Assembly (NCBI GenBank): GCA_037042185.1
Contig: JAXQJY010000032.1
Location: forward strand, 1 to 64,000
Source: Sordariomycetes sp. S80-01Y
Lineage: Eukaryota > Ascomycota > Sordariomycetes
Direction: 5' to 3'
Length of the DNA: 64,000 nt
Positions 43,136-55,904 of this stretch are shown here, one piece after another; position 1 is the stretch's first letter, and each line of letters opens with the position of its first letter. The notes beneath the pieces were generated by a model, which was not told where the DNA came from, ran no database searches, and saw only the letters and a program-made list of their open reading frames with translations. The position numbers and the translations under genes were made by a program.

Positions 43136-43832
43136 TGAATGTGTCTTGCCGGAATGCGTTAGGCTGTCTCAGCCGTACCGATTCTCAGCTCGTGCATCTA
43201 AGGCATTGTCTCAGATGACGACACTCGGAATTTTATATATACCCATGGGGGGAGCTATCCCATAGGGCGTACATATCCACATCTGCGAAGATCTGCTGTC
43301 ATCACACACTAGTCTCAGAATTGCAAAAACGGCAATTAGACAGTAATTTGCCGACTGGGCGGAGCAAACATACGCGACATGGGTGAAAAGCCCCCAGTGT
43401 GAAAAAAGATACCCTCACTGGTCTTGCATCGCCGACAGAGTTCCAATTCCGGCTGGAGAGTGGAAAGTTGCCGGAAACGCCAAGGTACCAATGGATAGCA
43501 CTTGTCCCCCCTACAATGAAACCTTATTTGACTCAATGATGTAGGGTGCTCAGGGTTTCAAAATCGGAAGTCTCGGGACTTCAGACGCCACCCAGGTTGG
43601 GCAGGGTTCGCTGTGGGAACCAATTTGACGTGGATGTGTTCGCCTCCCTTGGGGACTAAGGACGGCAGGGCGTACTTCATCTCGTCGTAGAATCGCATTT
43701 TTCGACGTCAATCCCCTGGTTCCCGTGCAACCTCTGTTATCATATATGCCACCATCGAGACCGAGCCGGGAGTATTTTCTCACAAACAGACTCTACGACG
43801 CCCGGCCAACCAGTCAGACGGACTAGCCTCCC
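43136..43832. promoter_or_regulatory. Divergent promoter region, HDO gene and MFS exporter
   Basis: About 700 bases separate the divergent start codons of the HDO gene (43135) and the MFS gene (43833). No gene is seen in it. Shared control of the two genes is possible. Confidence 0.45.
43233..43242 (-). promoter_or_regulatory. Probable TATA box of the HDO gene
   Basis: A TATATA-type element about 100 bases before the ATG of the minus-strand HDO gene. Match to consensus and spacing only. Confidence 0.45.
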
Positions 43833-46336
43833 ATGCCGCCCTCAAGTCGAACTTCAACCGCCGTGGAATCAGACGATGATTCTGCCGATGAGAGAACATG
43901 GTTACTGTCACAGCAATCAGGTAATGCAACAAGTTGCAACAAGCATGCAACCAGATCTGGAAAAGTCAGTGCAACGTATGGGCTATGGCAAGTTGGAGCA
44001 CTTCTTGGTGAGTAATAGTTCTTGGTCGAGGTCTCTACACGTAGTAACCTGATGAACTTTTGCAGGCATCCTATTAGCATACGCCGATACATCTCTGGTG
44101 TGGGCGACTCATGAGACAATGGCATCGCATTTCGACAGCCTACAGAACTCATCGTGGATGATGACGAGCTTCACAATCGGGTACTTTGTAACACTACCAA
44201 TGGTGAGTTGTCCCACCTTATTTCTCGCCTGCTCGATATGCCTCCTGGTACGTTTGCTGACATGGGTCTAACAGTACAGAAGGTTGTGTGATAATTTCGG
44301 CAGCCTTCGCTCTCTACTGGTGGCTTACAGCACGTTTTGCGTTGGTAGCACGCTCTGGTACGTCTTGTATAGAAACCTCCCAGAGCTATCTACCCGTTGC
44401 CCTGAATAATCCGTGAGAAATATGGTAGAATCCATCAACTAATAACGTGAGAAGCGGAATCGGTCAGGCATATTGGCAAGTAATTTTGGGCAGGATTATT
44501 GCCGGCTGCGGGGCTTCAGGGATGGTCTCCCTTGCCTCGGTTATCATTACAGGTGAGAAGACTCCGTAGCATTTCGTCCTTTCGTATATGGCAGTAGGCG
44601 CAGTTGGAAGCTAATCAAACGTCGTGAGCAGAGATCGCTACCCCAGCGGACGTGGCCGTTTTGCGAAGTTATGTCAACATAGTCTCGACAATTGGGCTTT
44701 CCGGCGGCGGCCCCCTTGGTGGATTTCTCGCAGAATCAATCGGTTGGAGATGGTAATTACCCTGTTCTCCTCTTCATGGGTGATTATTAACATGCATGGA
44801 GGTTGTTCCTAGGACAAATCCCAATTGCGATTGCCTGTGGTTTACTCATTGCACTGGACCCGAATGTCAATTTGCCCGAACCAGAACGAGGGGACGAACA
44901 ACAGGGACAGGACTCTGAAAGCGAGGCTACACCAGCAGTCCTAACCTTCGATTTTCCAGGCGCAGTGACCCTGGCCATTGCAACAGCATCGCTTCTAGCA
45001 GCAATCGATCTCCAAAATTCGCTTTCATGGGGACACCCTACTGTTTTTGGCTTAATCATTGCTGGGCTAATATCCACGGTGGCGTTTCTTGTCTTTGAGA
45101 CTTTCCCAGGGAACAGAGAGCTTTTAATGCCTTTGAAGCTTCTAAGAACAGAGATCGGTGCATTCTGTGCTGGGCAGGTATGTGGGATTCTATTAACTTT
45201 GTGCATACCTGCTCCCTCACTCAACGTGGTTCCTAAGTCCCGAGGACATCGCATCATGGGTTCATCGCTACACGGCTCCAGAACACGTACACTAACTTGA
45301 ACCTGTGGTTTAGCTACTTATAGTCGCCAGTGGCTACGGGGTATGTGACGGTGGCCCCCCATTCCGATTAATTACTGACAGATTGTCTTGGAGTTCGTAT
45401 CTCAAATACCACCCTACTTTGCAAATACACAAGGGGCGTCGGATGCAGAAAGTGGAGGACGAACCATCCCGTTCAGTGTTGGAAATGCTGTCGGCGCTCT
45501 ACTCGCTGGGCAGATAATCAAAAGGCAAGGTTCAATTGGTCTCCTGCTCTGAGATTCGCCCACTGACTGATACCTATCTTCAGATTTGGGATTTACAAAA
45601 GACTTTCCATAGTCTCGCTTATCTTTTGCATCGCCAACATGGTTGTAATTCTACTCCGATGGCCACATCCTATTGGTATGTCTGAGTTCCAAGCTCAGTG
45701 CCTTCTTGTGATCCCCGGCGGAAGTGTGGAGGATCAGGACTTCAACGGGCTTTGGAAAACATTAGCTAACGAATGCTTGAAACTCGTTGTAGGCGCCTTG
45801 GAAGAAGTTCTCACCACGTTTCCCTTTGGCCTCTTTGGTGGAGTCATTCTCTCTGCGCAGTTCATCGGCCTCTACCACTGTTCTTCAGAGAAAGATATAG
45901 TCACAACCATCAGCATGTACTACATGAGCCAACAACTTGGTATCGCTTTGGGAATAAGTTTGAGTTCGGGTCTCCAGAAGCATCAGCTAAAGCTCACCTT
46001 GAAAAAATTAATGATGGACATTCCGGGCTCCGCAGAGGTTAGTTCTACACTGTATTTTCCTCAAAAAAGCAACACCACGCTGATCATGTAACCATGTCAT
46101 CGACAGATTATCAAGCAAATTTTGGATAATTCTTCAGCCGTCATTCAATTCCCCAAGGAAATCCAGTCGCTCATTCGACAGGCATATCTCAGCAGTTTCT
46201 GGGTCGTACCATGTACGTTGTTTCGTATTGCGGCCGATGTCAATGGTGCCAGGTAGCTAATATGTTCCCAGTGCTAGCAGTTTCAACTCAGATAATTACG
46301 ATTCTGCCCATGATTTCCACGACAGAGCAGTATTAG
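43833..46336 (+). CDS. MFS exporter (DHA-type drug/metabolite efflux)
   Basis: About twelve exons can be followed with matching phases, including 43833-44007, 44066-44202, 44275-44357, 44455-44552 and 44632-44752. The protein starts MPPSSRTSTAVESDDDSAD with an acidic head, then ILLAYADTSLVWATHETMAS (TM1), the MYRRLCDNFG loop, GIGQAYWQVILGRIIAGCGA (TM4), LSGGGPLGGFLAESIGWRW, LIFCIANMVVILLRW, FGLFGGVILSAQFIGLY and YYMSQQLGIALGISLSS. These are typical of fungal multidrug and metabolite exporters using a proton gradient at the plasma or vacuolar membrane. The stop is TAG at 46334-46336. One long intron (about 45676-45792) must be assumed; no lesion is certain. It would export a product of neighbouring enzymes, or serve resistance. 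Confidence 0.75.
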
Positions 46337-46861
46337 ATTTGACCGCTTGGATATCACAGTGAGCACTGAGCACACTCTGACCGTGTCCTGGACAAGCAGA
46401 GGGCTAGGTATTATCGGACGCCCGGTGGTAGTACTTATTGCAATACTGTTTTCCTTTGCATTATGTTTATCTGGCCGCGAAGTCAGCTGTGCAGAGTCAA
46501 ATAGCTATAGTACCTCCGGTGGAAACCATCTGTAATATAGGATATTTACTGTAATACACTTAACAGAGCTCTCTCTTCAAGTGGATATTTCCTTATCTAT
46601 TCACCACCAGTGGCCAGACGGTATAGATACAATTCACCACAACACAGTTCAAGGCTTGGGATCACAGATACAAAAACGTAACTATCTACTACGGCTGTGG
46701 TTCAGCATCTCGCCTCCGCGCACCTCAAAACTAGCCAGCCTCAGTTCACCGTACCCAAGATCAAAGCTACTTAGCGCTCTCAGCATGAATCCGTTCCTCT
46801 CTCTGCTGGCGGCCTTCACTCTTCGGGTCATAAAACGCTGCTTCAGGTAAGCAGCTAGCCC
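46337..46861. other. Intergenic between convergent genes
   Basis: About 525 bases between the MFS stop and the 3' end of the TauD-type gene. No gene seen. Confidence 0.4.
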
Positions 46862-48312
46862 TTACACGCCTTTTTCTTTTTTTTTTTTCGACTTACGTTT
46901 TTCTCCAAAGACCGTGGTCCTGATACCTCTCCTTACACCAGTAGAGTAGTTTCCTGGTATGATCCGATGCAGACAGGATCTCTGTGCATTTGTCAGTACT
47001 GGTCAATCATGCATCGATTGTGCAGTAGTTTTACGTTGTCCCAGAGAGCAATACTGCCCACCTGCCATTTCCATCGGACATAGTGATCGTCTGAACTGTG
47101 AATGAGTAGATTCAGGAACTGTAAGAGCGCATCTGACTCTGCCTTCTTCAGCTCGGCAAATCCTGTGCAGTACGCAAGATTGACATTGAGAGATTTCAGT
47201 CCAGTGACAGGGTGTGTGCGAATCGCAGGGTGGTGGGTGTCGATCGGCGGGCGACGAGGCTTGTCTCCGAAGTAGTCCTGAGAGGAAAGGAAGTCAGTTA
47301 CTTGCCCCTTAGAAACCTTAACCTTACTGCATGTTATGGTATGTGCCAGATTGAGTTCAGTATATCTCTTGATTGGCGGTGGTGTGGGGAGTCAGGCCGC
47401 GTAAGGGCAGGAACAGAAACTGAGGGCGGGATTTGTGCTTACGATGGTTGTGTCGTATTGCAAACGCGAGGTATGCACGGCATGCAAACCTTCCAGCAGT
47501 TTTTGCATATGGGGGCTAAGCTCATCATAAAGGCCGTAGCCTGACACCCAAGCTGTGTCTCCACCAACCTCGGGATGTTGCTCCATGCGAAGGAGAGAGT
47601 AGCTTGGGGCTGGTTCCCGTCAGAAAGTTAACCTACAGGGGAGGGGATGAGAGGGAAGGTTATACGGTTAATTTCGAAGCTTGTATCGGAATGGAATTCG
47701 TTCATTGGCCATGGAGTATATTTCAGAAGAGTCCGCCAATCAGCATTGTTTCCTCCAACAATAAAATGCTTGGTGTCCTGAGAAGAGTTAGAAAGGGTCA
47801 GGTTCAATTGGTCTAGAAATAGTATGTGGCCCAGTACCTGTTGCGTGGGATGCGTGTCCAAAATCCCGAAATGTTCAAAGATCTCAACTTGCCTCTCGGT
47901 TGTCAAGTCTTGGTCTCGGAAGAAAACCACACCGCGTTCGTTGACAAGTGCAGCAAGCTCGTCCAATTGCTTTGTATTTAATTGACTTAAATGAACATTC
48001 TTCAGCTCCGTGCCTACAACTGGTCAGCTTACTCTGTACTGTGGTAGTTTATTTCGTATTTTCCATAAGTATACCAATGCTTTCAGTCACATCAATCGGT
48101 GTGGCGACAGAATACAATGCCTCTTTCTCTGGATCAGCGAAGGATGCCCGATCTTTCGGCGGTGTAAACTCTTTGTGAATAGGATCCGGGGGGACATGGG
48201 CCTTGATTTTAGGATTGTAATATGGATGGATGACCGTCGGTTGTCCAGAATCGGGGGAGATGTGCTTGTACGCTTCCAGGGTCTCAATTGGGGCGGGTCG
48301 GACTCTCGCCAT
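46862..48312 (-). CDS. TauD/TfdA-type alpha-ketoglutarate dioxygenase
   Basis: About five exons on the minus strand. The start is MARVRPAPIETLEAYKHISP; later segments are FFRDQDLTTERQVEIFEHFG, WPMNEFHSDTSFEINPPSYS (with the iron-binding HxD), SRLQYDTTI, FGDKPRRPPIDTHHPAIRTH, GSIALWDN and, after a small GT-AG intron, RSCLHRIIPGNY with the distal iron His. These are the marks of fungal sulfonate/taurine-dioxygenase-like enzymes that hydroxylate next to a leaving group using alpha-ketoglutarate and O2. Expected length is about 370-380 residues. The C-terminus ends in a lysine run from a poly-T tract near 46870-46890. The sequence looks functional, but substrate is not predicted; sulfonate, herbicide-like ether or secondary-metabolite carbon are all possible. 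Confidence 0.8.
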
Positions 48313-49478
48313 TTTGATGTCAAACTATTACCAGTTCTCAAGTTCAACGACGGAGAAGGGGACGGCAATCACGGTTGCTTCCGGATGCTTCGTTCTTTAT
48401 TAGAACAGCCAGAGATATCAGCCTCGCCTGACAGCAAGCTCTTGGCAGAAAGAAGGGAGAAATTTCAGAGCCCCACACTTCAATGCGCCTACGATGCGCG
48501 TCTCCAAGTGAGACGAAAAGAAACTACCATTCTTATTTCGACCCTCTGCCCCATTTTGTCTTAGCTACTGCTTATTGGAGAAAGTGGAATAATTTTGGGT
48601 CTCACGGTACAGACGTACATTGACGCAGAATGTTCACAAGTTGACATAAAATTTTCTCCCATTCTGCAGGGTCGAAAAATGAGGCGTGCATGCATATGGT
48701 CTCTGCGTGTCTCGATGTACGACCAATACAAACTTGACACATCACTTGGCCTGTGCACGACATGGGCAGGTCTTGTGGCTTTCCAGGGGGGCTTGCACAC
48801 TGGCAGCTCTGGACAAATGCAGCGAAGATCACAGTGGTTCCCCGGACGACGTGGTGGCGTGAGCTGAAAAGCACTTACTAGCATTATGCCCACATGATGT
48901 GTCCAGCTACCCTTGCTACGCTCCAATGTCTTCAGCCTTACTTTAGCAGTACAAAGTGATACCTTTGAACACCCCTGGTCTCCGATTCCGGTCAATCGGA
49001 GGGGACGGGGCAGAGTGCTGTGGCTTCCGCAGTCGGAGTGAGACAACGATCATGTACTTTTTGTCCAGCCACTGGGAGGTCGCGCTAGGCATTTCCGGTA
49101 TTTGTCTGCTGTTCTAGAGAGGCAGGGGTTCAAATGCCTGTGGATCAGAGAACGACTCAGGCGTACGAAAGCCTCCCGAGGAAATTGGGTGGCAAGTGGA
49201 ACTCGATTGGTGCTTGCTCAATGGCGCTCAATGGAGGTTTCACTCATTTGACAATTATTTCGTAAACCGTCTAAGCTGCCAGTGTGCTTGGAGATTCCAA
49301 CGTGATTTCAACAGGTGAAAGGAAGAGAGGTTGACATGGTTTCTAAATCCTATTGGAAAGTCTGATAACCTCGTTTGGTCTCTTGGTGGAGACATAGCAA
49401 ATTTTCATTTGTACGGATACTTCTCGATATATCTGCGATTTTCCTTCCCCCCCCTCCCCCCAACCCAACCCTTTTCAA
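48313..49478. promoter_or_regulatory. Intergenic, TauD promoter side
   Basis: About 1.17 kb between the TauD-type start and the 3' end of the upstream acyl-CoA synthetase, both on the minus strand. No gene recognised. Confidence 0.4.
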
Positions 49479-51713
49479 TCAACATTGCCCACCCATGCGC
49501 CAGTATTCCATAGTTGACAAGTCCATAACCTCCACTCCGTCCTTGCTCCGCCAATTATCACCAAAGAATTTCTTGCGCGCATCTATCTTGGAAATCTTCC
49601 CGTTTACCGTCAAGGAAATCTCTTCTCCGTCCTGAAGCCAGTAGACGACTGTCGGCACCTTGAACAGCATTAGACCCGTGGTCTCTGCCAAGTCTTTCCG
49701 GAGAGTATCCAAGCTCGGTTGCTTCGATTGGTACTCTGGCCTAATTTGCAAAATGGCGGCAGTGCGCTCCTTGTATTGCTCATCAGGTAGTGGGAGGACA
49801 ACAGCGTCGGCGATATAGGCCAGAGATAGAAGGGCAGCTTCGACTTCGCCTGTGTGTATGGTAAAACCCCAGAAATGTAACACTGTGAGACGAGTTAGAA
49901 GGCATCGCGGAATTTAAGCGGAGTTTCAAACCATCAATATTTGCGCGGCCGTGGAGTACATAGCTGTCTCCGACCAGTTCGGCACAGTCACCACTCTTGA
50001 AGAAACCGTCTTCGTCGAACGCCTTATCGGTCAGTGTTGGGTCGTCCGAAATGTAACTAAGTCCTGTTTTAATATTCGTCTTGGGGCGATTGCCAATCAT
50101 ACATACCGTGTGAACATTGTAGGCGCCTTCAGTCGCATCTCACCATCCACAAGCTTCACCTCGACTCCCGATACAGGGGGTCCAATTGAGCACTATCAAA
50201 GAATAAATACCATAACGCAGAGTTTGAGGACCTTGAATGCTTACCATGTCAGGATAGTTGGGATTTTCCCATCTCATGCTACATATCAGAGTCATTTCCG
50301 TTGATCCGTAGAGATTCAAGAGTGGTTTCCCTCGGCGGAGTTCTGTCCAACTCTTCTGTGTATGTGGCGAAAGAAGTGATCCAGAAACACCTGCAACTTT
50401 CACGTCGACCATCCCTTGAATGTACGCCTCCACTTGGTCAGCAGGCAGTACAGCAAGATGTTCATCAAGGTATTTCGCGAGTCTGTCATAGCCAGTGGGC
50501 GCAACATCAAATACGCTGACACCACCTTCTTTAATGCGCTCCCAGAACCATTTCGGTTCGAAGATTCCCGCGCAAGTCTCCCTAAACATTGACGACGTAA
50601 ATTAGCACGACCTGCTAGGAGAGGAGCACTGGCAAGGGACTTACAAGCAAGCTCCAGACATTAAACTTGGCATAATTCCAAAAATGCCGCCCATCCAATT
50701 TCCTGGCTTTTGGTTGAGGAACACGTCATCTTTCGTCATTTTCCAGGCTCCTATGCGCTCCTTTGCAGATGCTAGAAGAGCTGGATAGGAATGGAGAACA
50801 CCTTTCTGCTTTCCAGAGGTGCCGGATGTGAAAAACAATGTGCCACTCTGTGAGGATATGCTCTCAGACATTGGTCCCGTTTCGTATGTATGGGAAGCCG
50901 GGTCATCGGCAACTGGCAGTTGTACTCCCAGGAAAGGAAGATTGGAGATGGCGCCATTATCATGTTCAGCACAGAGGGCCTTTATGGCTTCAACTTTCTT
51001 GGTGAGAGATGGTGCATGAAGTAGGGCCCGAGGTCTTGCAAGCTTGAAAAGACGTAGCATATCCTCTGGATTAACAACAATAGCTATATTTGAGATGAGC
51101 ATACTTGGTCAAAACCGGGGATGTGTAGCTGCTTACACTGAGCTGACATGACTCCACCGAGAGAGAAGATGGTGAGCATTGACACCACGTATTCCAGCCC
51201 TGGAGGAGCTATCAGGTAGTAGAATTTGCTCTCTTTGGCATTATCGCCGTTGGAGGTGCCATTTGCAGTGCCATTTTGCTGCAGCGTAGCTTGCACTTTC
51301 TCGCGAAGTAAAGCAACATGTTGCAGCAGTTGTCCAGCGGTGGCCGTTCTGCCCGAGTAATGATCCCGAACTATAATCTTGTCGGGAATTTGGTGCGCAT
51401 GTTGCACAAGCTCCAGAAACGGTGAGATGGGGGGGAAGACGAGATGCATTTTTCTTTGATGAGGTTCTGACAGGAGGCGAAAACCAAGAGCAGTATCTCT
51501 CACAGGTGCAAAGGAGGCGAAAGGAACCAAATTTTGCGAGAGATGAAGACGTTTGGCAGCTACTAAGCTTGTGGCTTTTGTAAATGGACCGTTTGTGGAG
51601 AAAGCCCTGCAACCGCAGTCAAGTTGTCCTTTGGCCGTTAAAATCGAGTTCTGAATTGGTGGCCTCAGCCTTCGGATATGCAAAGCGGAAGACGACGTGG
51701 ACATTCTTGCCAT
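49479..51713 (-). CDS. Acyl-CoA synthetase (AMP-binding), probably mitochondrial
   Basis: Several exons. The N-terminus (MARMSTSSSALHIRRLRPPI) is rich in Arg/Ser and resembles a mitochondrial presequence; an in-frame ATG lies 33 bases upstream. Adenylate-forming motifs occur in order: SGTLFFTSGTSGKQKGV (ATP-binding loop), LNLYGSTEMT, FFKSGDCAEL, GRANIDVLHFWGFTIHTGEV and a C-terminal VNGKISKID with the catalytic Lys. The enzyme activates a carboxylic acid as acyl-AMP and transfers it to CoA. Family members handle medium- or long-chain fatty acids or aryl acids; specificity is not evident. It lies behind the TauD gene on the same strand. Introns near 51080-51130, 50590-50650, 50220-50245, 50065-50110 and 49880-49930 fit with no obvious break. 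Confidence 0.8.
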
Positions 51714-53203
51714 CACTCTTTTTTGGGATTTAGCAATAAGCCACAAGATCTACGAGGCCGTTGTGGCTGCCACCTCCACGTTTTTTTGGCCTACCCGCCC
51801 CACGCACAACGCGGTACGCGTCTGGTACATTAGATCAATGCCTTGAACAGCGCGTCCTTCTTCAATTTAGGTGGGCGGTCCTTTTACAAAATTGTGACCG
51901 TGTGTACCGCCAAGTGAGTTAGTTGAGATCCTTTAAAACTGGCCTCAAAACCGGGTGCGGGTCTCAATAAGCGCTGCAAAGGCTGCAAAGATTATAGCTC
52001 GATGTAGTGATCATCGCCCAATTGCTGGTACTTCTTCCGCCAGCCAATAATAGCACGGATGAGAAGTCGCGAAGTTCTCGCTTTGTCTGATTGGTTATAA
52101 CCCTTGTCGAACAGGGAGGGGGGGGGGCGGGGGGGGGGGGGTGCTCGCCTCAACGGCCTCATAGACGGGAAACTCGCCCAAGCTTTTCTGGGTGGGTACT
52201 TTTGGACTATGGAGGCTACTAGGCCAGATAGAGGAAAGTGGCCGCCCTGAACCGAGCTGATGTTGGGGTCGATTTAGGTGGACCATGCAATGATTTTCTT
52301 TGTGCATGCCGGCCGATCGGCTGCGTGCCGATCCGTCCCCTCTCTCTTCCCCCCCCCCCCCCCCAAACCAAAAACGCCAATTCTACATCCGAATCAGGGT
52401 TAGCCAATGCCAGTCGGATGCCGTTCGGTGCATGGTGGGTCGAAACACTCACTAATCTCCATGGCGGGTTGGGACACTCACCTACTTACAGTGGGAAATG
52501 CATCCGTGTGACCGCCTTTTGCTATTTGCTTTTTCCTGTGCGAGTTCAGCTGCGAGTTCAGCTGCGAGTTCAGCTGCGAGTTCAGCTGCGAGTTCAGCTG
52601 CGAGTTCGGTAAATCTTTGACATATGTGGTGATATTCACTCGTGGAGGGTTGCTCGGTTCAAGGTTGCCGCTCTTGCTGGAGCACCGTTGATGCGCTCAC
52701 CGCTGGGGTTGCCCATGCTTGCTTCTGCTGTCGGTGAACGGGATGAGAGTATTAATTGATTTAACCTATTATAGCTGGTCTGCAGGCTGCGATAATCGCA
52801 ACACAAGTCTTTATGCATGTCCCACAGTCTATATGCGCGTCTTGATGACTGGATATTGAGACATTCAAGTACACTGCTGGTGATAATGCATGTTGGTTTG
52901 ACAAATGTCTCAGGTACCGAACGTCTTGAAGATCGGGTAACTGAAACAAGCATCAGAACAGCAGCAGGTGAGGTGGGTTCGAAGCAATGTTGAAATGCAA
53001 TGACGGAGTTGCTCCCCGCACACCGCTCTCACCATCGCCCTGTAGCCTGTAGCTCTCTGATTTTACTCATGTCATGTGACAAGATACCCAAGTCACCTCA
53101 GCATCGGTATCTCTCCCAGAACGTGCGCTGCTGCAAACCGTGACTATCCTATCCCCTCTATTCATCAGTATCGTCAATTGGCGTTCAATTCTCAATCTCC
53201 GAT
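51714..53203. other. Intergenic with homopolymer tracts and a short tandem repeat
   Basis: About 1.5 kb between the divergent acyl-CoA synthetase and P450 starts. It contains a near-pure G tract at 52114-52141, a C tract of 16 at 52349-52364, and a 12-bp tandem repeat listed separately. No gene was recognised. Confidence 0.6.
52539..52608 (+). repeat. 12-bp tandem repeat, nearly six copies
   Basis: The unit TGCGAGTTCAGC is repeated five full times with a sixth partial copy and no visible mismatch in the full units. It is a minisatellite that translates as a VQLR-type repeat in one frame, but no gene surrounds it. Confidence 0.9.
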
Positions 53204-54904
53204 ATGGCTTCCCAGCTCTGGGAGATATACCTTGCTGCATTTGGCTCCGCTTGGTTAGGGATACTGATTTACCGAGCAACCTTCACGCCCCTGTCAAAAC
53301 TTCCTGGGCCGTGGTACTCTCTATTTTCTGATGTGTTTCTCATGTACAAAGAATTCTCCGGCCAGCGTCGTGTGTGTATACATGAGCTGCACAAAAGATT
53401 TGGGCCCGTTGTTCGATTAGGACCTAACGAAGTGGCCTTTACATCCTTGGAAGCTCTGAAAGAGATATATCAGAGTGGCGGGAGCGGATATGATAAGACC
53501 GAGTTTTACGACTTATTCGTCCAATACGAAACCAGGTGAGAGGCCAATAATGAATTGCACCCGAGATAAAAGTGAACTGAACGAAGACAGGGCAACGTTC
53601 TCAACTCTTCGGAAGCGGGAGGTGAGCTACTTTGTGACCCAAACTCCAAGTTCTCTCTTTGACGAAAGGCGTAGCATGACCAAATGAAGCGCTACATTGC
53701 GGGCTCATATGCTAATACGAGCATTATGCATCCCGAGGTTTTGAATGGCATTCAAGAACGGGTAAATGCATTTTTGAGGCAGTGTGAAGACGCAAGAGGG
53801 CTGGCCATAGATTTCTATGTAAACGTCATCACCACACTGCTCATGATACAAAAGCTGACAGATGTAGGATCTTTTGCACTGTTTTGCAATGGATTGCGCC
53901 TCGTTCCACCTGCTCCATCCGCATGGTACCAAATCCATCGAGGGGAGTGATCTCCACCTGATGAGAGAGTACTCATATGGTGATACTTTAAGAGGTTGTT
54001 ACCTTGGCCCTTCACAAAGAACACTTCTAACAGCATGGCAGCAAAATTATGTCGGTATCGCTGGCCAACTCTGACGCGATGGCTCGAGGGCATCTTTCAA
54101 AGGAAAATACCGTCGCATATCGGTCAGTACGTACTGAAGGCGTGCGAGCAGCCGGATTCAGGGGACCACAGCTTGGTGTACAGCCTGAAGAATTGTGATG
54201 CGGAATTCACCCAAATTCAAGTCGCGGCGGAGTGCATGAACCATCTTGCAGCGGGTATCGACACCACTGGTGACGCCTTGTGCTTTTTGATCTATCAATT
54301 GTCTCTACCAGGAAGCCATGCAATCCAAGATAAACTGATCGCCGAACTCTCATCGAACGACGATGGCGCTCCCCTTGATGACCTGCCATACTTGGAAGCA
54401 GTCATCAAAGAAGGACTGAGGTGTTTTCCTCCCATTCCAATGTCACAACCACGATATGTACCCTCTGGTGGTCGCATCATCGACAAATACTTCATCCCAG
54501 GTGGGACCATCGTCAGCTGTCAGGCTTGGAGTGTGCATCAGATGAACCCCGATATCTTTGATCAAGGGGATCAATTTATCCCAGAACGGTGGCTTGATGC
54601 AAAGGCCGCTCCTCAGATTAGAAGGCTATTCTTCTCGTTTGGGGCTGGTGGTCGATCTTGCACAGGCAGACAGTAAGTTTTGGAAAAATTCCCTCCGTCT
54701 ACTTTCGCAGTTAGTAACAAGCCTCCCAGTCTTGCCATGGTGGAGATGAAGTGCCTGCTCCGCAATCTGTACTCTCGCTACAGGACCAAAGTCGCCCCAG
54801 AAATGCGGGCAAGTATGGACCTGTATGACCAAGCCATTTCTACCAGGCCCATCGACCAGACTTGCTTATTGACCCTCGAACCTATACAACGGCTGGAGAC
54901 ATGA
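53204..54904 (+). pseudogene. Cytochrome P450 with one frameshift
   Basis: A fungal secondary-metabolism-type P450. Exon 1 (53204 to about 53534) gives MASQLWEIYLAAFGSAWLGI (membrane anchor) and KLPGPWYSLFS. Later come HDQMKRYIAGSYANTSIM, the I-helix HLAAGIDTTGDALCF, ExxR in KEGLRCFPPIP, PERW, the heme loop FFSFGAGGRSCTGR, and HLAMVEMKCLLRNLY after a final intron. The introns are GT-AG. Around 53993-54000 the frame changes by one base: after DTLRGC the next coherent stretch, LPWPFTKNTSNSMAAKL, needs one extra T. The rest is undamaged, so this is either a very recent lesion or a sequencing error. Expected role: oxygenation of a metabolite at the ER. Confidence 0.75.
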
Positions 54905-55904
54905 GAAGTGTAGCTTGGGTTAGATGGGGTAGTGTCAGGGACCTCGCAGCTAGGTTGAAGAGAAGGGTTACGCATGAGCGATGCAAGCGTATGAAGGCGG
55001 GATCAGCCCCTCAAGGGTTGGCCTCTCGATCTTAGTCCCTTAGAGATGAATATAGTTTTATGAGTGACCCGTTCGAGGCTGTCTGTCTGCTACCAAAATG
55101 CTATCACAGCGCGAGGCATCTGAACCGACTCTCCACCTTCCTCATCCCATCCCAGCCTCTGACAGGTAATTCCCGTAGTATGCCAGTCTACAAACTATTC
55201 CCCAAAATGGAGTACGGTGGGGCTTATGGATGGGAACAAGTCCATTCCTTGGAGGTCATCAGTTGTCGTGTACAAAGCCTAAAAAGTTCCATGGCGGGAG
55301 ATAATTGCCATTCAAGATCGGCATAAGATAAAAAGGAAGCATGCGCACGTGGCTGGCTGGGCACTGTTTGTCCTGGTTCAGTCTCCAATAGCAGTTTTCT
55401 CCTTATTTGGCAAAGACCACAGCAGTGTTTTAGGCTGGATTCTTCCCACTGGTGCCCCCCTCACCCCCATAATGCCTCTGGTGTCAGCGCTGGGATCCCT
55501 TGTATTCATGAATTCACGCAACCCTAGGCAGTATGAGTATCCAAGTATGTTTGTAGCAGAGTATCAAAGGCTATCATATTTTGACTACTTCGTGTATCTT
55601 ACTACTTGGACCGGGAAGCTTTTAAGACGTGGGGGTGGGAACCTCGAGTTGTCAGACCAGACACAGCAAAATCCCGCCGGACTGGGCCACCCTGGGACCA
55701 AGTCTGGCCAGGGGTGCAGTTAATTAGTGGGGAGCTGGAGGGGGAAATCATTCCGCGATGCGGTCTGCAGCAGCTTGCAAGTTAAGATGAATGCCACCTC
55801 TTCCTTTTGCTCTTCGCTCTTTTCACCTCCACCGTACCTGTCCTGGCCTTTCCACGGGTTCTGTTCCCCCTCGTACTTCCAACATTCCTGCGCAAGACCA
55901 CACC
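54905..55904. other. Intergenic, P450 3' side to dioxygenase promoter
   Basis: About 1 kb. An open frame at 55349-55723 has hydrophobic stretches but no recognisable family or start context, and is not annotated as a gene. Confidence 0.4.

Noticed and set aside
55349-55723. 124-residue plus-strand frame with hydrophobic stretches
   Set aside because: No family resemblance, no promoter or start support, and low-quality C-terminal composition.
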